Positions 17,100-25,807 of a stretch of DNA of 64,000 bases are shown one piece after another. The stretch covers positions 30,754 through 94,753 of the forward strand of contig CAYUWG010000006.1 in the NCBI GenBank assembly GCA_964448285.1, written 5' to 3'. The translations under genes were made by a program, and so were the position numbers. Below the pieces are notes generated by a model. That model ran no database searches. It was not told the origin of the DNA and saw only the letters and a list, made by a program, of their open reading frames with translations. Position 1 is the stretch's first letter. Each line of letters starts with the position of its first letter. This DNA is from CAYUWG01 sp964448285. Its GTDB lineage: Bacteria; Bacteroidota; Ignavibacteria; SZUA-365.

Positions 17100-17750
17100 A
17101 TGGCTATAGCGAAACGACACATCCGTGCAATAGTATTCGCACTGATGTTCCTCTGTCACGGCCTCTTCGCTCAGGAGGCGAGTAAGAACGAATGGTTCTT
17201 GGAGACATCGCCTTCGCTCCTGTTCTCCGTCTCATCTTTGACTACATACAGCTATCAAGGCGGCGTCGGTATCGGATTCCAGCGATCACCGGATGCTCTG
17301 TGGCGTATCGCCGTCATCGTCAGTCACAGATCCGAAAGTTCAACAAGATCTTCTGATTATCCCTTTCATGACCTGAGGAAGGGGACAGAGTCGCAGTTAT
17401 CTCTTTTCGTTTCTCCGCTATTCCCTATTCGCAACTGGGATGCCTTCTATGTATTTACTGCACCATCCGTGCAAGGGGGAAATAGTTGGAGCTCATCCGA
17501 TTTCGAAAGGATGGATATAAGTAGAGTATCAACATGGAGTACAACACGCTCAATATGGAACATCGCCGGCGGATTCGGTTTTGGTGTAGGTGCCACGATA
17601 AGTAAAAGAATCTCTCTGACCGCAGAATACCGCATATCGCTTTCATACACAAGAGAATACGCGGATGACACTCGGTTTAAGCAAGTATCTTCATTTGAAA
17701 TGTGGTCATTCAGCACTTACGCATCATTAACGTTGATGTATAAGTTATGA
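17100..17750 (+). CDS. Outer-membrane beta-barrel-like protein, copy 2
   Basis: The 216-residue protein is a paralogue of the gene at 16329: both have W-F-x-[DE]-x-[ST]-PSLLF after the signal peptide, YxGGVGIGF/L, FYVFTAPS/YYLFTAPF, a SWSSS element, an AGGxGxGxG strand and a short hydrophobic end (LMYKL / MVKL). The signal peptide ends near LFAQ. AAGG lies just ahead of the start. Its stop overlaps the next start by 4 bases, so both are probably co-translated. Function beyond a membrane barrel is not evident. Confidence 0.72.
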   Translation: MAIAKRHIRAIVFALMFLCHGLFAQEASKNEWFLETSPSLLFSVSSLTTYSYQGGVGIGFQRSPDALWRIAVIVSHRSESSTRSSDYPFHDLRKGTESQLSLFVSPLFPIRNWDAFYVFTAPSVQGGNSWSSSDFERMDISRVSTWSTTRSIWNIAGGFGFGVGATISKRISLTAEYRISLSYTREYADDTRFKQVSSFEMWSFSTYASLTLMYKL

Positions 17751-18316
17751 AAAGCATTCTCACGGCATGCGTATTCTTATCGATTGCCGCGTTCGGACAA
17801 TCGCCATCTGCAGTGGATTCTGTTTTCGCAAGGGATCTGTCGAATCCTTCTCTGCTTGTTCAGTTTTTTAACTTACCGAATTTTGATCCTTCGCATGAAT
17901 TAGCACTCGGAGTGGCGATGTCGTTGTCAAAAAGCCAGGAATTGCACGTACTTATGCATTACGGGTGGAGCCGGGATCCTATGCACTATGGCTTAGGCAT
18001 ACATTTAGGTTGGTACCAATACTTTCACGGTGACCACATTTCATCGCCGTATATCGGCGGAATGATTTCTTCCATTTTTTATTACACGGAGTATTTCCGC
18101 CTTCCTATACAAAAAGCCCTTTCAACGGGTAAAGCAACCTATAGCAGTGGTCTCAGCGCCGGTATTCTGTTTTTTCCAGAATCGATATTCCAGCTATCTG
18201 TCGATTATTTGCTTCGCTACGATTACAGCGTTTACCCAGATTTCGAACGTCATTCGTTCGGTCACAGCGTTCGGTTTATTGGGAGGTTATCGCTGGCGAA
18301 ACTGTTCCGTGAATGA
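17747..18316 (+). CDS. Exported, probably outer-membrane, protein of unknown function
   Basis: The 189-residue product starts with a signal peptide (cleavage near AAFGQ, residue 18) and carries aromatic-rich alternating strands (LHVLMHYGWSRDPMHYGLGIHLGWY, here split by turns) and ends LAKLFRE, again like a small barrel. It overlaps copy 2 of the barrel pair by 4 bases. It is not clearly related to the two proteins upstream, but the three share size, export and location. Confidence 0.65.
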   Translation: MKSILTACVFLSIAAFGQSPSAVDSVFARDLSNPSLLVQFFNLPNFDPSHELALGVAMSLSKSQELHVLMHYGWSRDPMHYGLGIHLGWYQYFHGDHISSPYIGGMISSIFYYTEYFRLPIQKALSTGKATYSSGLSAGILFFPESIFQLSVDYLLRYDYSVYPDFERHSFGHSVRFIGRLSLAKLFRE

Positions 18317-18365
18317 GAGGAAATCATTCCACAGACAATGCATTCCTCTCATCGACAGAAACACG

Positions 18366-18773
18366 TCACGCCTGCGGCATCGCGTTCATATCCATGTGGA
18401 AGATTTCCCAGATGTGTCCGTCAGGATCGGAGAAGGAACGGCCGTACATCCAGCCGTGGTCTTCCGGCTTGCGATGTTCATTCGCTCCGTGTTCTATAGC
18501 TTTTTGAATCAGGCCATCGACTTCGTCGCGGCTGGAGGCAGAGAGGGCTGTGATCACTTCCGCGTTCCGGGCCGTGTCGCACAGATCTCTGCGTGAAAAG
18601 GACTTGAAGAACGGTTCAACGAGAAGCATCACGAAGCTTTCTTCGGAGATGATCATACACGTCGCGTTCTCATCAGTGAATTGCGGATTGAACGTGAATC
18701 CCAGCGCCGTAAAGAAGGCAACGGATCTGTCGAGGTCTTTCACGGGGAGATTGATGAATGTCTGTCGTGCCAT
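18366..18773 (-). CDS. VOC (glyoxalase/bleomycin-resistance) family protein
   Basis: The 135-residue protein starts MARQTFINLPVKDLDRSVAF and has the two beta-alpha-beta-beta-beta halves of the VOC fold, with the FFTALGF helix and the SDPDGHIWEIFHMD metal-side block near the end. Proteins with this start resemble PhnB/YaeR-type lactoylglutathione-lyase relatives; the substrate cannot be told. I place the start at 18773 because the family start aligns there; the frame stays open much further upstream, but that part is the antisense of the next gene. Confidence 0.8.
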   Translation of the reverse strand: MARQTFINLPVKDLDRSVAFFTALGFTFNPQFTDENATCMIISEESFVMLLVEPFFKSFSRRDLCDTARNAEVITALSASSRDEVDGLIQKAIEHGANEHRKPEDHGWMYGRSFSDPDGHIWEIFHMDMNAMPQA

Positions 18774-18926
18774 ACCAGGCCTTTCGAAAGAAGTGGATGA
18801 AGGGTGAGCAAGCTTTCCGCACAACCTTAGCGAGTTGACGCGCGATTTGCAAAGTCGTCGAATGTCGAGACGTGGAATCATCATCCTGTTTCGTATTGCC
18901 TCCCTTCGAACATATTTTGCAGCGCG

Positions 18927-20282
18927 ATGAATACACTTTCCGAAATACGCCCCTTCCCTCCCGTCCTTACTTTCATCCTCTTCGCCTCGATCAGCAGCCT
19001 TTGTTTCGCTCAGCAAGACCTGCTTCAATCCGGTCCGATGCTTGGGTATGCGGACTATCGTGAGGTGTTGCTGTGGGTGCAAACCAAAGCGGAAGCGAAG
19101 GTGCATTTCACTTACTACGAAATCGACAATCCGGCGAAAAGGTATCGCACCGCGGACTTCCCAACGAAGAAGAACGAAGGCTGCGTCGCCAAACTCGTCG
19201 CGGATCAGGTTGAGCCGGGAAAGCGATACTGGTACGATCTCTACATCAACAACAAGCTCGTGAAGCGACCATATCCGACGGAGTTTCAGACGCTCACTCT
19301 CTGGCAGTGGCGAACCGATCCACCGGAGTTCACCGTTGCGACGGGAAGCTGTTTCTATGTCAACGAGGAACAATACGACCGTCCCGGCACACCGTACGGA
19401 AGCGAATACGAGATTATGCAGGCGATTCACTCGAAGCGTCCCGAACTCATGCTCTGGCTCGGTGACAACACGTATTTGCGCGAAGTCGATTGGAACACGT
19501 GGACGGGCATCATCCGCCGATGGACGAACACGCGTTCGATTCCCGAGCTGCAGCCGCTGCTCGCCTCGACGCATCATTACATGATCTGGGACGATCACGA
19601 TTACGGTCCGAACGATAGCGACCGCGGCTTCTGGAACAAGGAACAGACGCTTGCAGCCTTCAAGCTTTTTTCCGGGAATCCGAACTACGGCGTGCATGGG
19701 GCGGGAGGAATCGCCTCGCGTTTCGAATGGGGCGACGTGGAGTTTTTCCTGCTCGATAACCGATGGTTCCGTACACCGAACAGGCGGCTGACCGGCGAGC
19801 GGCACATACTCGGCAATAAACAGATTCACTGGATCATCGATGCACTTTCCACAAGCAGGGCGACGTTCAAGATCGTTGCCATCGGCGGGCAGGTGCTCAA
19901 TACGGCAGCGGTCTATGAGAACTACGCCAACTACGAAGAGGAACGCACGGAATTCCTGGACGCAATCAAGAAGAACGGTATCCAGGGCGTCTTCTTCATC
20001 GATGGCGACAGGCATCACACCGAGCTTACCATGATGCCGCGCGAGGAAACCTATCCGCTGTACGATCTTACGGTCTCATCCCTTACCGCAGGCGTCAACA
20101 CGAAATCCGGAGATGAAGCCAACACGCTGCGCGTTCAGGGGACCCACGTGATGAAGCACAACTTCGCGACGCTGAAATTCAGCGGTCCACGCAAGGAGCG
20201 CGTGATGACGATTACGATTTTCGATAAAGACGGCAACGAAATCTGGACGCGAAGAATCACGGCGAAAGAACTCGGCAGTTGA
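18927..20282 (+). CDS. Secreted PhoD-like alkaline phosphatase/phosphodiesterase
   Basis: The 451-residue protein has a signal peptide ending near SSLCFAQ, a fibronectin-like N-terminal domain (residues 35-125) and then a metallophosphatase domain with GSCFYVN, LWLGDNTYL, IWDDHDYGPND and FIDGDRHHTE. These are the calcium/iron ligands of the PhoD family, which release phosphate from phosphodiesters outside the cytoplasm. The ending is a plain beta domain with no T9SS signal, so it is probably periplasmic. It is divergent from the VOC gene, with 153 bases between them. Confidence 0.85.
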   Translation: MNTLSEIRPFPPVLTFILFASISSLCFAQQDLLQSGPMLGYADYREVLLWVQTKAEAKVHFTYYEIDNPAKRYRTADFPTKKNEGCVAKLVADQVEPGKRYWYDLYINNKLVKRPYPTEFQTLTLWQWRTDPPEFTVATGSCFYVNEEQYDRPGTPYGSEYEIMQAIHSKRPELMLWLGDNTYLREVDWNTWTGIIRRWTNTRSIPELQPLLASTHHYMIWDDHDYGPNDSDRGFWNKEQTLAAFKLFSGNPNYGVHGAGGIASRFEWGDVEFFLLDNRWFRTPNRRLTGERHILGNKQIHWIIDALSTSRATFKIVAIGGQVLNTAAVYENYANYEEERTEFLDAIKKNGIQGVFFIDGDRHHTELTMMPREETYPLYDLTVSSLTAGVNTKSGDEANTLRVQGTHVMKHNFATLKFSGPRKERVMTITIFDKDGNEIWTRRITAKELGS

Positions 20283-20358
20283 GATTCGATTGCCTGAGAG
20301 CGTTGGCAGGGCTACATTCGCTGACGGCGGCAATCCAAACGAGCCGTCGCCCCACCAC

Positions 20359-20970
20359 ATGAAATCCCGGCATTTTATCCTTCTCTCCCTCATTGCACTT
20401 CCGTTCATGATGTCGTTCGGGCAGCAGCAGCAGCAACCGATGAAGTTCATCATCGAAAAGAAGGAAGTGTATAGCCGTTATCTCCTCGGTGCCGAAGGAC
20501 ACTTGTTCGTTGCGGATCCCATCACGTCAGTCTCCACGATCGAAGCATATCCCGGACTTTCGTTCATGGGAGAGTATGCACTCGATAACGTGTTCGACCG
20601 CGCCGATTGGTTTTTCCGCAGCAGGATCGGCGGCTCGCATAAGTTCGTCTATGGGGAAATCGGAACGCGCTTCGGCCAGGGTCTTTTCGGCTCAGTATCT
20701 GCAACGTACCTTCACCACTTCGAACAGGAGCGCGTTCTGCAGAGAGACGATACTTCGAAGGTGGTCTTTTATTCGAAAAAAGTTCTGCACAATCTCTATT
20801 TGTCACTCGGTTTGGGTTTCTCACTCGAAGACATCTCGATAGAAGCGTCGTATCGCACACCCGTCGAGAACACGCTTGAAGTCGTGAAGACGAACGTGTA
20901 CGAAGGATCACCGCGTTTCGGCGTGTGGCGCCATGCGTATGTCACGGTAACGTTCTGGCTCGTGCTGTAA
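20359..20970 (+). CDS. Exported protein, probably a small outer-membrane barrel
   Basis: I start at ATG 20359 because it gives a signal peptide (MKSRHFILLSLIALPF, then MMSFGQ); the frame is open upstream without a better start. The 203-residue product has alternating strands (FVYGEIGTRFGQGLFGSVSA, LYLSLGLGFSLEDISIEAS) and ends in FWLVL, a plausible barrel C-terminus. No family is recognised. It begins 76 bases after the PhoD-like gene and may be in its transcript. Confidence 0.65.
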   Translation: MKSRHFILLSLIALPFMMSFGQQQQQPMKFIIEKKEVYSRYLLGAEGHLFVADPITSVSTIEAYPGLSFMGEYALDNVFDRADWFFRSRIGGSHKFVYGEIGTRFGQGLFGSVSATYLHHFEQERVLQRDDTSKVVFYSKKVLHNLYLSLGLGFSLEDISIEASYRTPVENTLEVVKTNVYEGSPRFGVWRHAYVTVTFWLVL

Positions 20971-21005
20971 AGGAAGCAGCGTCGCCTGCGTTGCGATGAT
21001 TCGGG

Positions 21006-21236
21006 TTATGCTTTCGGTTGAATGGGAGGCAATGCACGCGCTTTCGATTCGTCGTCGAATCCGATCTCGCGGTGTGTGCTGTCGCAGAAGGGAGCATTCT
21101 TCGTGTGTCCGCATCGACAGAGTTTTATCACTTCGCGTCCGCCGAGGTCGTAGCGGTTTCCCTCCGCGTCGTAGAGTTCGAAATCTCCTTCGATTTTCAC
21201 GGAGCCTTTCGGATTTATGGTAAGTCTTGCAGTCAT
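21006..21236 (-). CDS. CDGSH-type iron-sulfur protein
   Basis: The 76-residue protein carries CRCGHTKNAPFCDSTH, the C-x-C-x2-T-x3-P-x-C-D-x2-H signature of CDGSH (mitoNEET-like) domains, with C40, C42, C51 and H55 as 2Fe-2S ligands; the usual Gly of CDGSH is Ser here. The fold binds a redox-active, transferable 2Fe-2S cluster. It is the last gene of a three-gene minus-strand set and overlaps the flavin reductase gene by 4 bases. Grouping with a flavin reductase and a frataxin-like protein suggests iron-sulfur repair or electron supply. Confidence 0.88.
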   Translation of the reverse strand: MTARLTINPKGSVKIEGDFELYDAEGNRYDLGGREVIKLCRCGHTKNAPFCDSTHREIGFDDESKARALPPIQPKA

Positions 21237-21805
21237 ATCTCTCGAAATCGTTTGATGAAGTTTCTGTCCCGTTTCCCGTCGTGCCTGTGTTTTGCGATGA
21301 GCTTCAGTGCGATTCCCGGAGGCTGCTTTGCGAATGCATCGTACTTGCGAAGCGGTTTCTTTCCCAACTCGACGAACGATTCCACGACGTCGGCGAGAAG
21401 GATGACGCGGTCTCCGCTGTCCATGCTGTTCACGGTGAGGCATTCGCTCCAACCGCACGTGCCGGGGAGGACGGGCAATCCACTCGGTGATCGTTCGAGC
21501 GCGATGCCTTCGAACTTGTTTCGATCGCGACCGGAGTTCAATCCGAAAAGCGGAAGCCACTCGTATTGATCTTCCGCGAGCATGTTCGCGACAAAGCGTC
21601 CGCTCTTCCGGATAAGCTCGAACGTGTAATTCATCGGTGAAAAAACCGCGACGACGCGCGGGAGATCGGGTACGAGCGTCGCCGGCATGAGCCACGTCGC
21701 AACGAAACCGCTTTCCTGTTCCCCATCTTTCGCCGTAATGACGAAAACCTCATGATTGGTCAGTGAAAAGACGGAGCCGGGATAGACGAGCGATTCTCCC
21801 GACAC
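21233..21805 (-). CDS. Flavin reductase-domain protein
   Basis: The 190-residue protein has the split-barrel flavin reductase layout: VFVITAKDGEQESGFVATW at the start, VAVFSPMNYTFELIRKSGRF in the middle and an ECLTVNSMDSGDRVILLADV block that fits the FMN-binding half. Members reduce FMN/FAD with NAD(P)H or bind flavin. It overlaps the CDGSH gene by 4 bases and starts 1 base after the frataxin-like gene ends, so the three form an operon. A reduced-flavin donor for the neighbouring 2Fe-2S protein is plausible but not shown. Confidence 0.75.
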   Translation of the reverse strand: MSGESLVYPGSVFSLTNHEVFVITAKDGEQESGFVATWLMPATLVPDLPRVVAVFSPMNYTFELIRKSGRFVANMLAEDQYEWLPLFGLNSGRDRNKFEGIALERSPSGLPVLPGTCGWSECLTVNSMDSGDRVILLADVVESFVELGKKPLRKYDAFAKQPPGIALKLIAKHRHDGKRDRNFIKRFREI

Positions 21806-21806
21806 G

Positions 21807-22142
21807 CTACTCTTCCTTCAAGTCGATCGCTCGGCCGACTTTTTCAGAGATCATTTTATTCAACGATGCGATGAGCGGCACCTCGGTCGTTTCGTTGAAC
21901 CACTCCTCTTCAACGTCGTCGTAGTAAAACCGATGGATCGTCCCCGTTGTATGTTCCAATTGAATGCGACGCTCGGCGGTGTCGCGCTTCATGACGATGC
22001 GGGACACGTCCTCGAATTCAATAACGCAGTTTCCACCGTGAGCGGTGACTTCCACGTGATTGATGGCTAATTCATCGATACGCCGCTCGATAAATTCGTA
22101 GGTCTCTTCAACCGTGATTTCAAAATCTGTATGATCGAGCAT
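21807..22142 (-). CDS. Frataxin (CyaY)-like protein
   Basis: I start at 22142 (MLDHTDFEI). The 111-residue product follows the frataxin plan: an acidic N-terminal helix (FEITVEETYEFIERRIDEL), then strands with CVIEFEDVSRIVMKRD and a Trp in the DDVEEEWFNETTE strand, and a final helix (LIASLNKMISEKVG). Frataxins bind iron and modulate iron-sulfur cluster assembly. The sequence match is by pattern only, and the protein could be another alpha/beta fold. The neighbouring CDGSH protein supports the call. CyaY is best known from proteobacteria and mitochondria, so it would be uncommon in this lineage. Confidence 0.55.
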   Translation of the reverse strand: MLDHTDFEITVEETYEFIERRIDELAINHVEVTAHGGNCVIEFEDVSRIVMKRDTAERRIQLEHTTGTIHRFYYDDVEEEWFNETTEVPLIASLNKMISEKVGRAIDLKEE

Positions 22143-22416
22143 AGAAGGAATGGTTGGTTCGACAAAAAACATGGAGCAAAATACGGCTCGGGTGAAGGAT
22201 GGACAAAGATCGTGACCCTGAGCTATTTCAAATACCCGTGCACGGTATCGCGACAAACGAAGGCGAGACGGGATTCAACGCCATGCCAATGCTTCCGCGT
22301 GCATTACAGAAAGGAATCATCGACCTGCATCCTGCGGCATATCCGAAAATCTCACGGGAGATTTCTTTCTCTCGTGTTTTTCTCCATCTTGCTTCCATCA
22401 ATACGGAGGATCATCC

Positions 22417-23277
22417 ATGAGAAATTCCTTTCACATAGAGCCGCGCACGAAGGTCTCGCTCAAGAAATTCGATACGGCTTTCACCGGGGAGTATTCCAGC
22501 AAACAGGACGCGAAGGAAAAGCTTGAACAATCCGTCAAGAAGCTCGCGGGGATGCAGGATATTCTCTATGCGAGCGATACTTACGGCTTGCTGCTGATCT
22601 TTCAGGCAATGGACGCTGCAGGAAAAGACAGCACGATCAAGCATGTCATGTCCGGAGTCAATCCACAGGGTTGCCAGGTGTTCAGCTTCAAAACGCCGAG
22701 CGCGGAAGAACAGGACCATGACTTTCTCTGGCGATACATGAAAGCGCTGCCGGAGCGTGGCCGCATCGGCATATTCAATCGCTCCTATTATGAGGACGTC
22801 CTGATCGTTCGCGTGCACGATGCCATCCGCGAGAAACTGAAACTCCCCGCATCGGCGATGACGGAGGACATGTGGAAGCGTCGCTTCGAAGACATAAACA
22901 ACCTCGAACGCTACCTTACGCGCAACGGCATCATCATTCTGAAATTTTTCCTGCACGTCTCCAAGGGGGAGCAGAAGAAGCGTTTCCTCAAACGCATCAA
23001 CACGCCGGAGAAGAACTGGAAGTTCTCGTTGCAGGACGTTCGTGAACGTCAGCATTGGGACAAGTACATGTATACATACGAAGAAGTCCTAGCCCATACG
23101 AGCACGGAGTATGCGCCGTGGTACGTGATCCCGGCAGACCATAAGTGGTTCACGCGCGTTGCCGTTTCTGAAATCATTCTCTCGCGTCTCGAATCGCTCG
23201 ATCTTCAATACCCGGTCGTGAGTGATGAACACAAACGCGAACTCGAAGAAGCGCGCATCGCATTGGAAAGCGAGTGA
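22417..23277 (+). CDS. ppk2: Polyphosphate kinase 2 family protein
   Basis: The 286-residue protein has the PPK2 Walker A, FQAMDAAGKDS (K70), and the lid/Walker B block IGIFNRSYYEDVLIVRVH near residues 117-134, followed by FLHVSKGEQKKRF. This is a class I-type single-domain PPK2 (polyphosphate:nucleotide phosphotransferase), which makes nucleoside di- or triphosphates from polyphosphate. Whether AMP or ADP/GDP is preferred cannot be decided here. AUGAGAAATTCC at 22417 is preceded by GGAGG (22401-22413 region), a good ribosome site. Confidence 0.9.
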   Translation: MRNSFHIEPRTKVSLKKFDTAFTGEYSSKQDAKEKLEQSVKKLAGMQDILYASDTYGLLLIFQAMDAAGKDSTIKHVMSGVNPQGCQVFSFKTPSAEEQDHDFLWRYMKALPERGRIGIFNRSYYEDVLIVRVHDAIREKLKLPASAMTEDMWKRRFEDINNLERYLTRNGIIILKFFLHVSKGEQKKRFLKRINTPEKNWKFSLQDVRERQHWDKYMYTYEEVLAHTSTEYAPWYVIPADHKWFTRVAVSEIILSRLESLDLQYPVVSDEHKRELEEARIALESE

Positions 23278-23283
23278 CGCACG

Positions 23284-24033
23284 TTACGCTTTTCTGAGAG
23301 CGAAAAGCACGTCGGTGTTCTCCACGTCGATCCTTTGAAATGAAACTGCACGGACGACAACCTGAAACACGCGCCATATTTGCCGCAATACCACGTTTCG
23401 CTCTTCCACCCAATCGACAAACTCGTTGCGATACGTTTCCAGCATGAGAATGTCTGCCTGATGAAGTCCGGCCCAGCGTTCCAACGCCGCCGGCGCGATG
23501 CCTGACCGATGATAGGTACGAAACGGTGCCCGGTCATTTCTCCCCGCATCGCGATCGCGAAGAATGCGGCGATACACCCACACGTGGAATGCATGCGGTG
23601 TGAAGCGCGTAATCAATCCCTTGAGTGAGCGCACGTGCGGAAGCGCAAGAATCATCATTCCACCGGTGCGAAGCGCGGCAAACAGATTCTCCAACGCTTG
23701 TTCAGGCGCGCGAAGGTGTTCGAGAACGTCCCAGCATACGATTGCGTGGAATGTGCCTTCCGCGAAGCGATGCTTCTGAATATCCGCACAGATTTTTTCC
23801 TGAATGAACGGATTGCGATCCAACTGTGATTGCGAAATATCGATTCCGGTAACGCGGGCGTCGCGAGGAAACGAAAGGTGGCTCAACGAACCGCATCCCG
23901 CTTCGAGTATGCGTGGATCATCGACGCCTTCGAGGGCTTCGTCGAGGTATCGCTGAAGACTTTCTATCCGCGTGCTCATCGAATGGAAACTACGGGATAA
24001 ACGCATAACAGTGTAAGGCTCTCTCCGGCTCAT
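23284..24033 (-). CDS. SAM-dependent methyltransferase, class I
   Basis: The 249-residue protein shows ILEAGCGSLSHL (motif I, about residue 42), VTGIDIS (post I) and VCWDVLEHL (motif IV region), the pattern of Methyltransf_11/23 small-molecule or lipid methylases. The C-terminal third, with HAFHVWVYRRILRDRD and FVDWVEERN, is typical of enzymes in polyketide or quinone-like contexts but does not identify a substrate. It is convergent with ppk2 (6-base gap) and divergent from glyA. Confidence 0.78.
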   Translation of the reverse strand: MSRREPYTVMRLSRSFHSMSTRIESLQRYLDEALEGVDDPRILEAGCGSLSHLSFPRDARVTGIDISQSQLDRNPFIQEKICADIQKHRFAEGTFHAIVCWDVLEHLRAPEQALENLFAALRTGGMMILALPHVRSLKGLITRFTPHAFHVWVYRRILRDRDAGRNDRAPFRTYHRSGIAPAALERWAGLHQADILMLETYRNEFVDWVEERNVVLRQIWRVFQVVVRAVSFQRIDVENTDVLFALRKA

Positions 24034-24069
24034 TTCGTAGCTTTCACGCGATGAATCACTCCCGAATAA

Positions 24070-25380
24070 ATGGAAACTTTCATGTCAACCCTTCAACAAT
24101 CAGATCCCGAACTTCACCAGATCATTCAGAATGAAATCGAACGGCAGGTAACCAAACTCCAGCTTATCGCCTCCGAGAACTACGCTTCGCCTGCGGTGAT
24201 GGAAGCCGCCGGCAGCGTCATGACGAACAAATACGCGGAAGGCTATCCCGGCAAGCGCTACTACGGAGGCTGTGAGTTCGTCGATGATGCGGAGGAGCTT
24301 GCACGCAAGCGCCTGCGGCAGCTCTTCGGTGCGGAGTACGTGAACGTTCAACCCCACTCAGGCGCGACGGCAAATCAGGCCGTGTATTTCGCTTACCTCA
24401 AGCCGGGCGACAAAGTGCTCGGCATGGACTTAGCGCACGGCGGACACCTCACACACGGTTCACCGGTCAACTTCAGCGGACAGTTGTACTCCATCATCCC
24501 ATATGGCGTGAAGAAGGAAACCGGCACGATCGACTACGACGAACTTGAAGCGATCGCGCTTCGCGAGAGACCGAAGATGATCATCGCCGGCGCAAGCTCG
24601 TATCCGCGCAACATCGACTATGCTCGCTTTCGCGCGATCGCGGAAAAGGTCGGCGCGTTTCTCTGGGCGGATATCGCACATCCCGCGGCGCTCATTGCCA
24701 CCGGACTCCTCGACGATCCGATGCCGCATTGCCACGTCGTCACATCAACGACGCACAAGACCCTTCGCGGTCCCCGAGGAGGCGTCATCATGATGCAGAA
24801 GGACGCGGAGAATCCGTTCGGCATCGTCATGGCGAAGAGCGGCCGAACGAAAATGATGTCGGAAATTCTCGACAGCACCGTGATGCCCGGCGTGCAAGGC
24901 GGGCCGCTCATGCACATCATCGCTGCGAAGGCCGTTGCGTTCAATGAAGCATTACAGCCGACGTTTGCGAACTATGCGCGGCAAGTGAAGAACAATGCGG
25001 CAAACCTCGGTGAACTGCTCGTTGAAAAAGGATTCAATCTCATTTCGAACGGCACCGACAATCACCTGATGCTCATCGATCTTCACAACAAGAACGTCAC
25101 GGGAAAAGAAGCTGAACAGGCTTTGGAACGCGCCGGAATCACGCTCAACAAGAACATGGTTCCCTTCGACGACCGTTCGCCGTTCGTCACGAGCGGGATT
25201 CGTCTCGGAACGGCAGCCATCACGACACGCGGTTTTCGGGAGAAGGACATGGTTTTCATTGCCCGGCAGATCGATACGGTGATCAGCAATATTTCCGATG
25301 AGGCAACGCTCGACCGCGTACGCGGCGAAGTGAAAGCATATTGCGAGCAGTTTCCGCTATATACAGAACTGCACGATTGA
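24070..25380 (+). CDS. glyA: Serine hydroxymethyltransferase
   Basis: The 436-residue enzyme is full length for GlyA. It shows LIASENYAS, NKYAEGYPGKRYYGGCEFVD, NVQPHSGATANQAVY, DIAHPAALIA and the PLP lysine in TSTTHKTLRGPRGG (K230, counting from the first ATG). It interconverts serine and glycine and charges tetrahydrofolate with one-carbon units. The start could be 24070 or 24082 (MSTLQQ); the second has AACTTTC and no obvious ribosome site, so I keep the first. No riboswitch is visible in the short leader. Confidence 0.97.
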   Translation: METFMSTLQQSDPELHQIIQNEIERQVTKLQLIASENYASPAVMEAAGSVMTNKYAEGYPGKRYYGGCEFVDDAEELARKRLRQLFGAEYVNVQPHSGATANQAVYFAYLKPGDKVLGMDLAHGGHLTHGSPVNFSGQLYSIIPYGVKKETGTIDYDELEAIALRERPKMIIAGASSYPRNIDYARFRAIAEKVGAFLWADIAHPAALIATGLLDDPMPHCHVVTSTTHKTLRGPRGGVIMMQKDAENPFGIVMAKSGRTKMMSEILDSTVMPGVQGGPLMHIIAAKAVAFNEALQPTFANYARQVKNNAANLGELLVEKGFNLISNGTDNHLMLIDLHNKNVTGKEAEQALERAGITLNKNMVPFDDRSPFVTSGIRLGTAAITTRGFREKDMVFIARQIDTVISNISDEATLDRVRGEVKAYCEQFPLYTELHD

Positions 25381-25432
25381 GTGAGGGAATGAAAACTGCT
25401 GAATCACATTGTGATATGCATGAGGATTTGAA

Positions 25433-25807
25433 TCAGCAGAGCTCTTTCACTGTGGAAAGACATTCGACTGCTTTGCTGGCGATATTCCGTGGTGTGTCAT
25501 AATCGTTATAGCGAGCTTTCTTCGATTCGTTCATGAGGAATCGATACGATTCGTACGCAGGCCTAAGGTGTTGAAAGACGAGTGTCAGGAGTAGTTGGTG
25601 TTTATCCTGACGAAAGTGCGAATTGAGCGCACAATACTCTTCGAAATTTCGATAGACTTGATCTCCGAGCGATAATGGGAAAAGTCTGCTTCGAACGTAA
25701 TGGAGCGCTGAATAGAACGCTGTCGTCACAACCCAGTCAGGCCATCTTCCATTATCATGCAGGAATGAACAGATGGCTTCATTGCGTTCAGCCCGAATCT
25801 TGCTCAT
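25433..25807 (-). CDS. HEPN-like protein
   Basis: The 124-residue protein is all helical, with WPDWVVTTAFYSALHYVRSRL as a core helix and a late helix with MNESKKARYNDYD. Small HEPN domains share this plan: an A/S-x-x-A-x-H helix and a basic/aromatic later helix. A strict R-x4-6-H motif is not obvious, so RNase activity is doubtful. It overlaps the upstream gene by 4 bases. HEPN proteins often pair with a partner in toxin-antitoxin-like modules; that is the best guess here. Confidence 0.5.
   Translation of the reverse strand: MSKIRAERNEAICSFLHDNGRWPDWVVTTAFYSALHYVRSRLFPLSLGDQVYRNFEEYCALNSHFRQDKHQLLLTLVFQHLRPAYESYRFLMNESKKARYNDYDTPRNIASKAVECLSTVKELC

Noticed and set aside
18774..20018. Long minus-strand frame continuing upstream of the VOC gene
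   Set aside because: It is the antisense of the PhoD-like gene, whose family motifs are clear; only the last 135 codons match a known family.
22199..22420. A 73-codon frame between the frataxin-like gene and ppk2
   Set aside because: No proper ribosome site, no family and overlap with the ppk2 start; the 274-base gap is more likely a divergent promoter region.
25396..25439. Hairpin between glyA and the HEPN-like gene as a terminator
   Set aside because: The arms are only 7 bases, the loop is long and no T-run follows.
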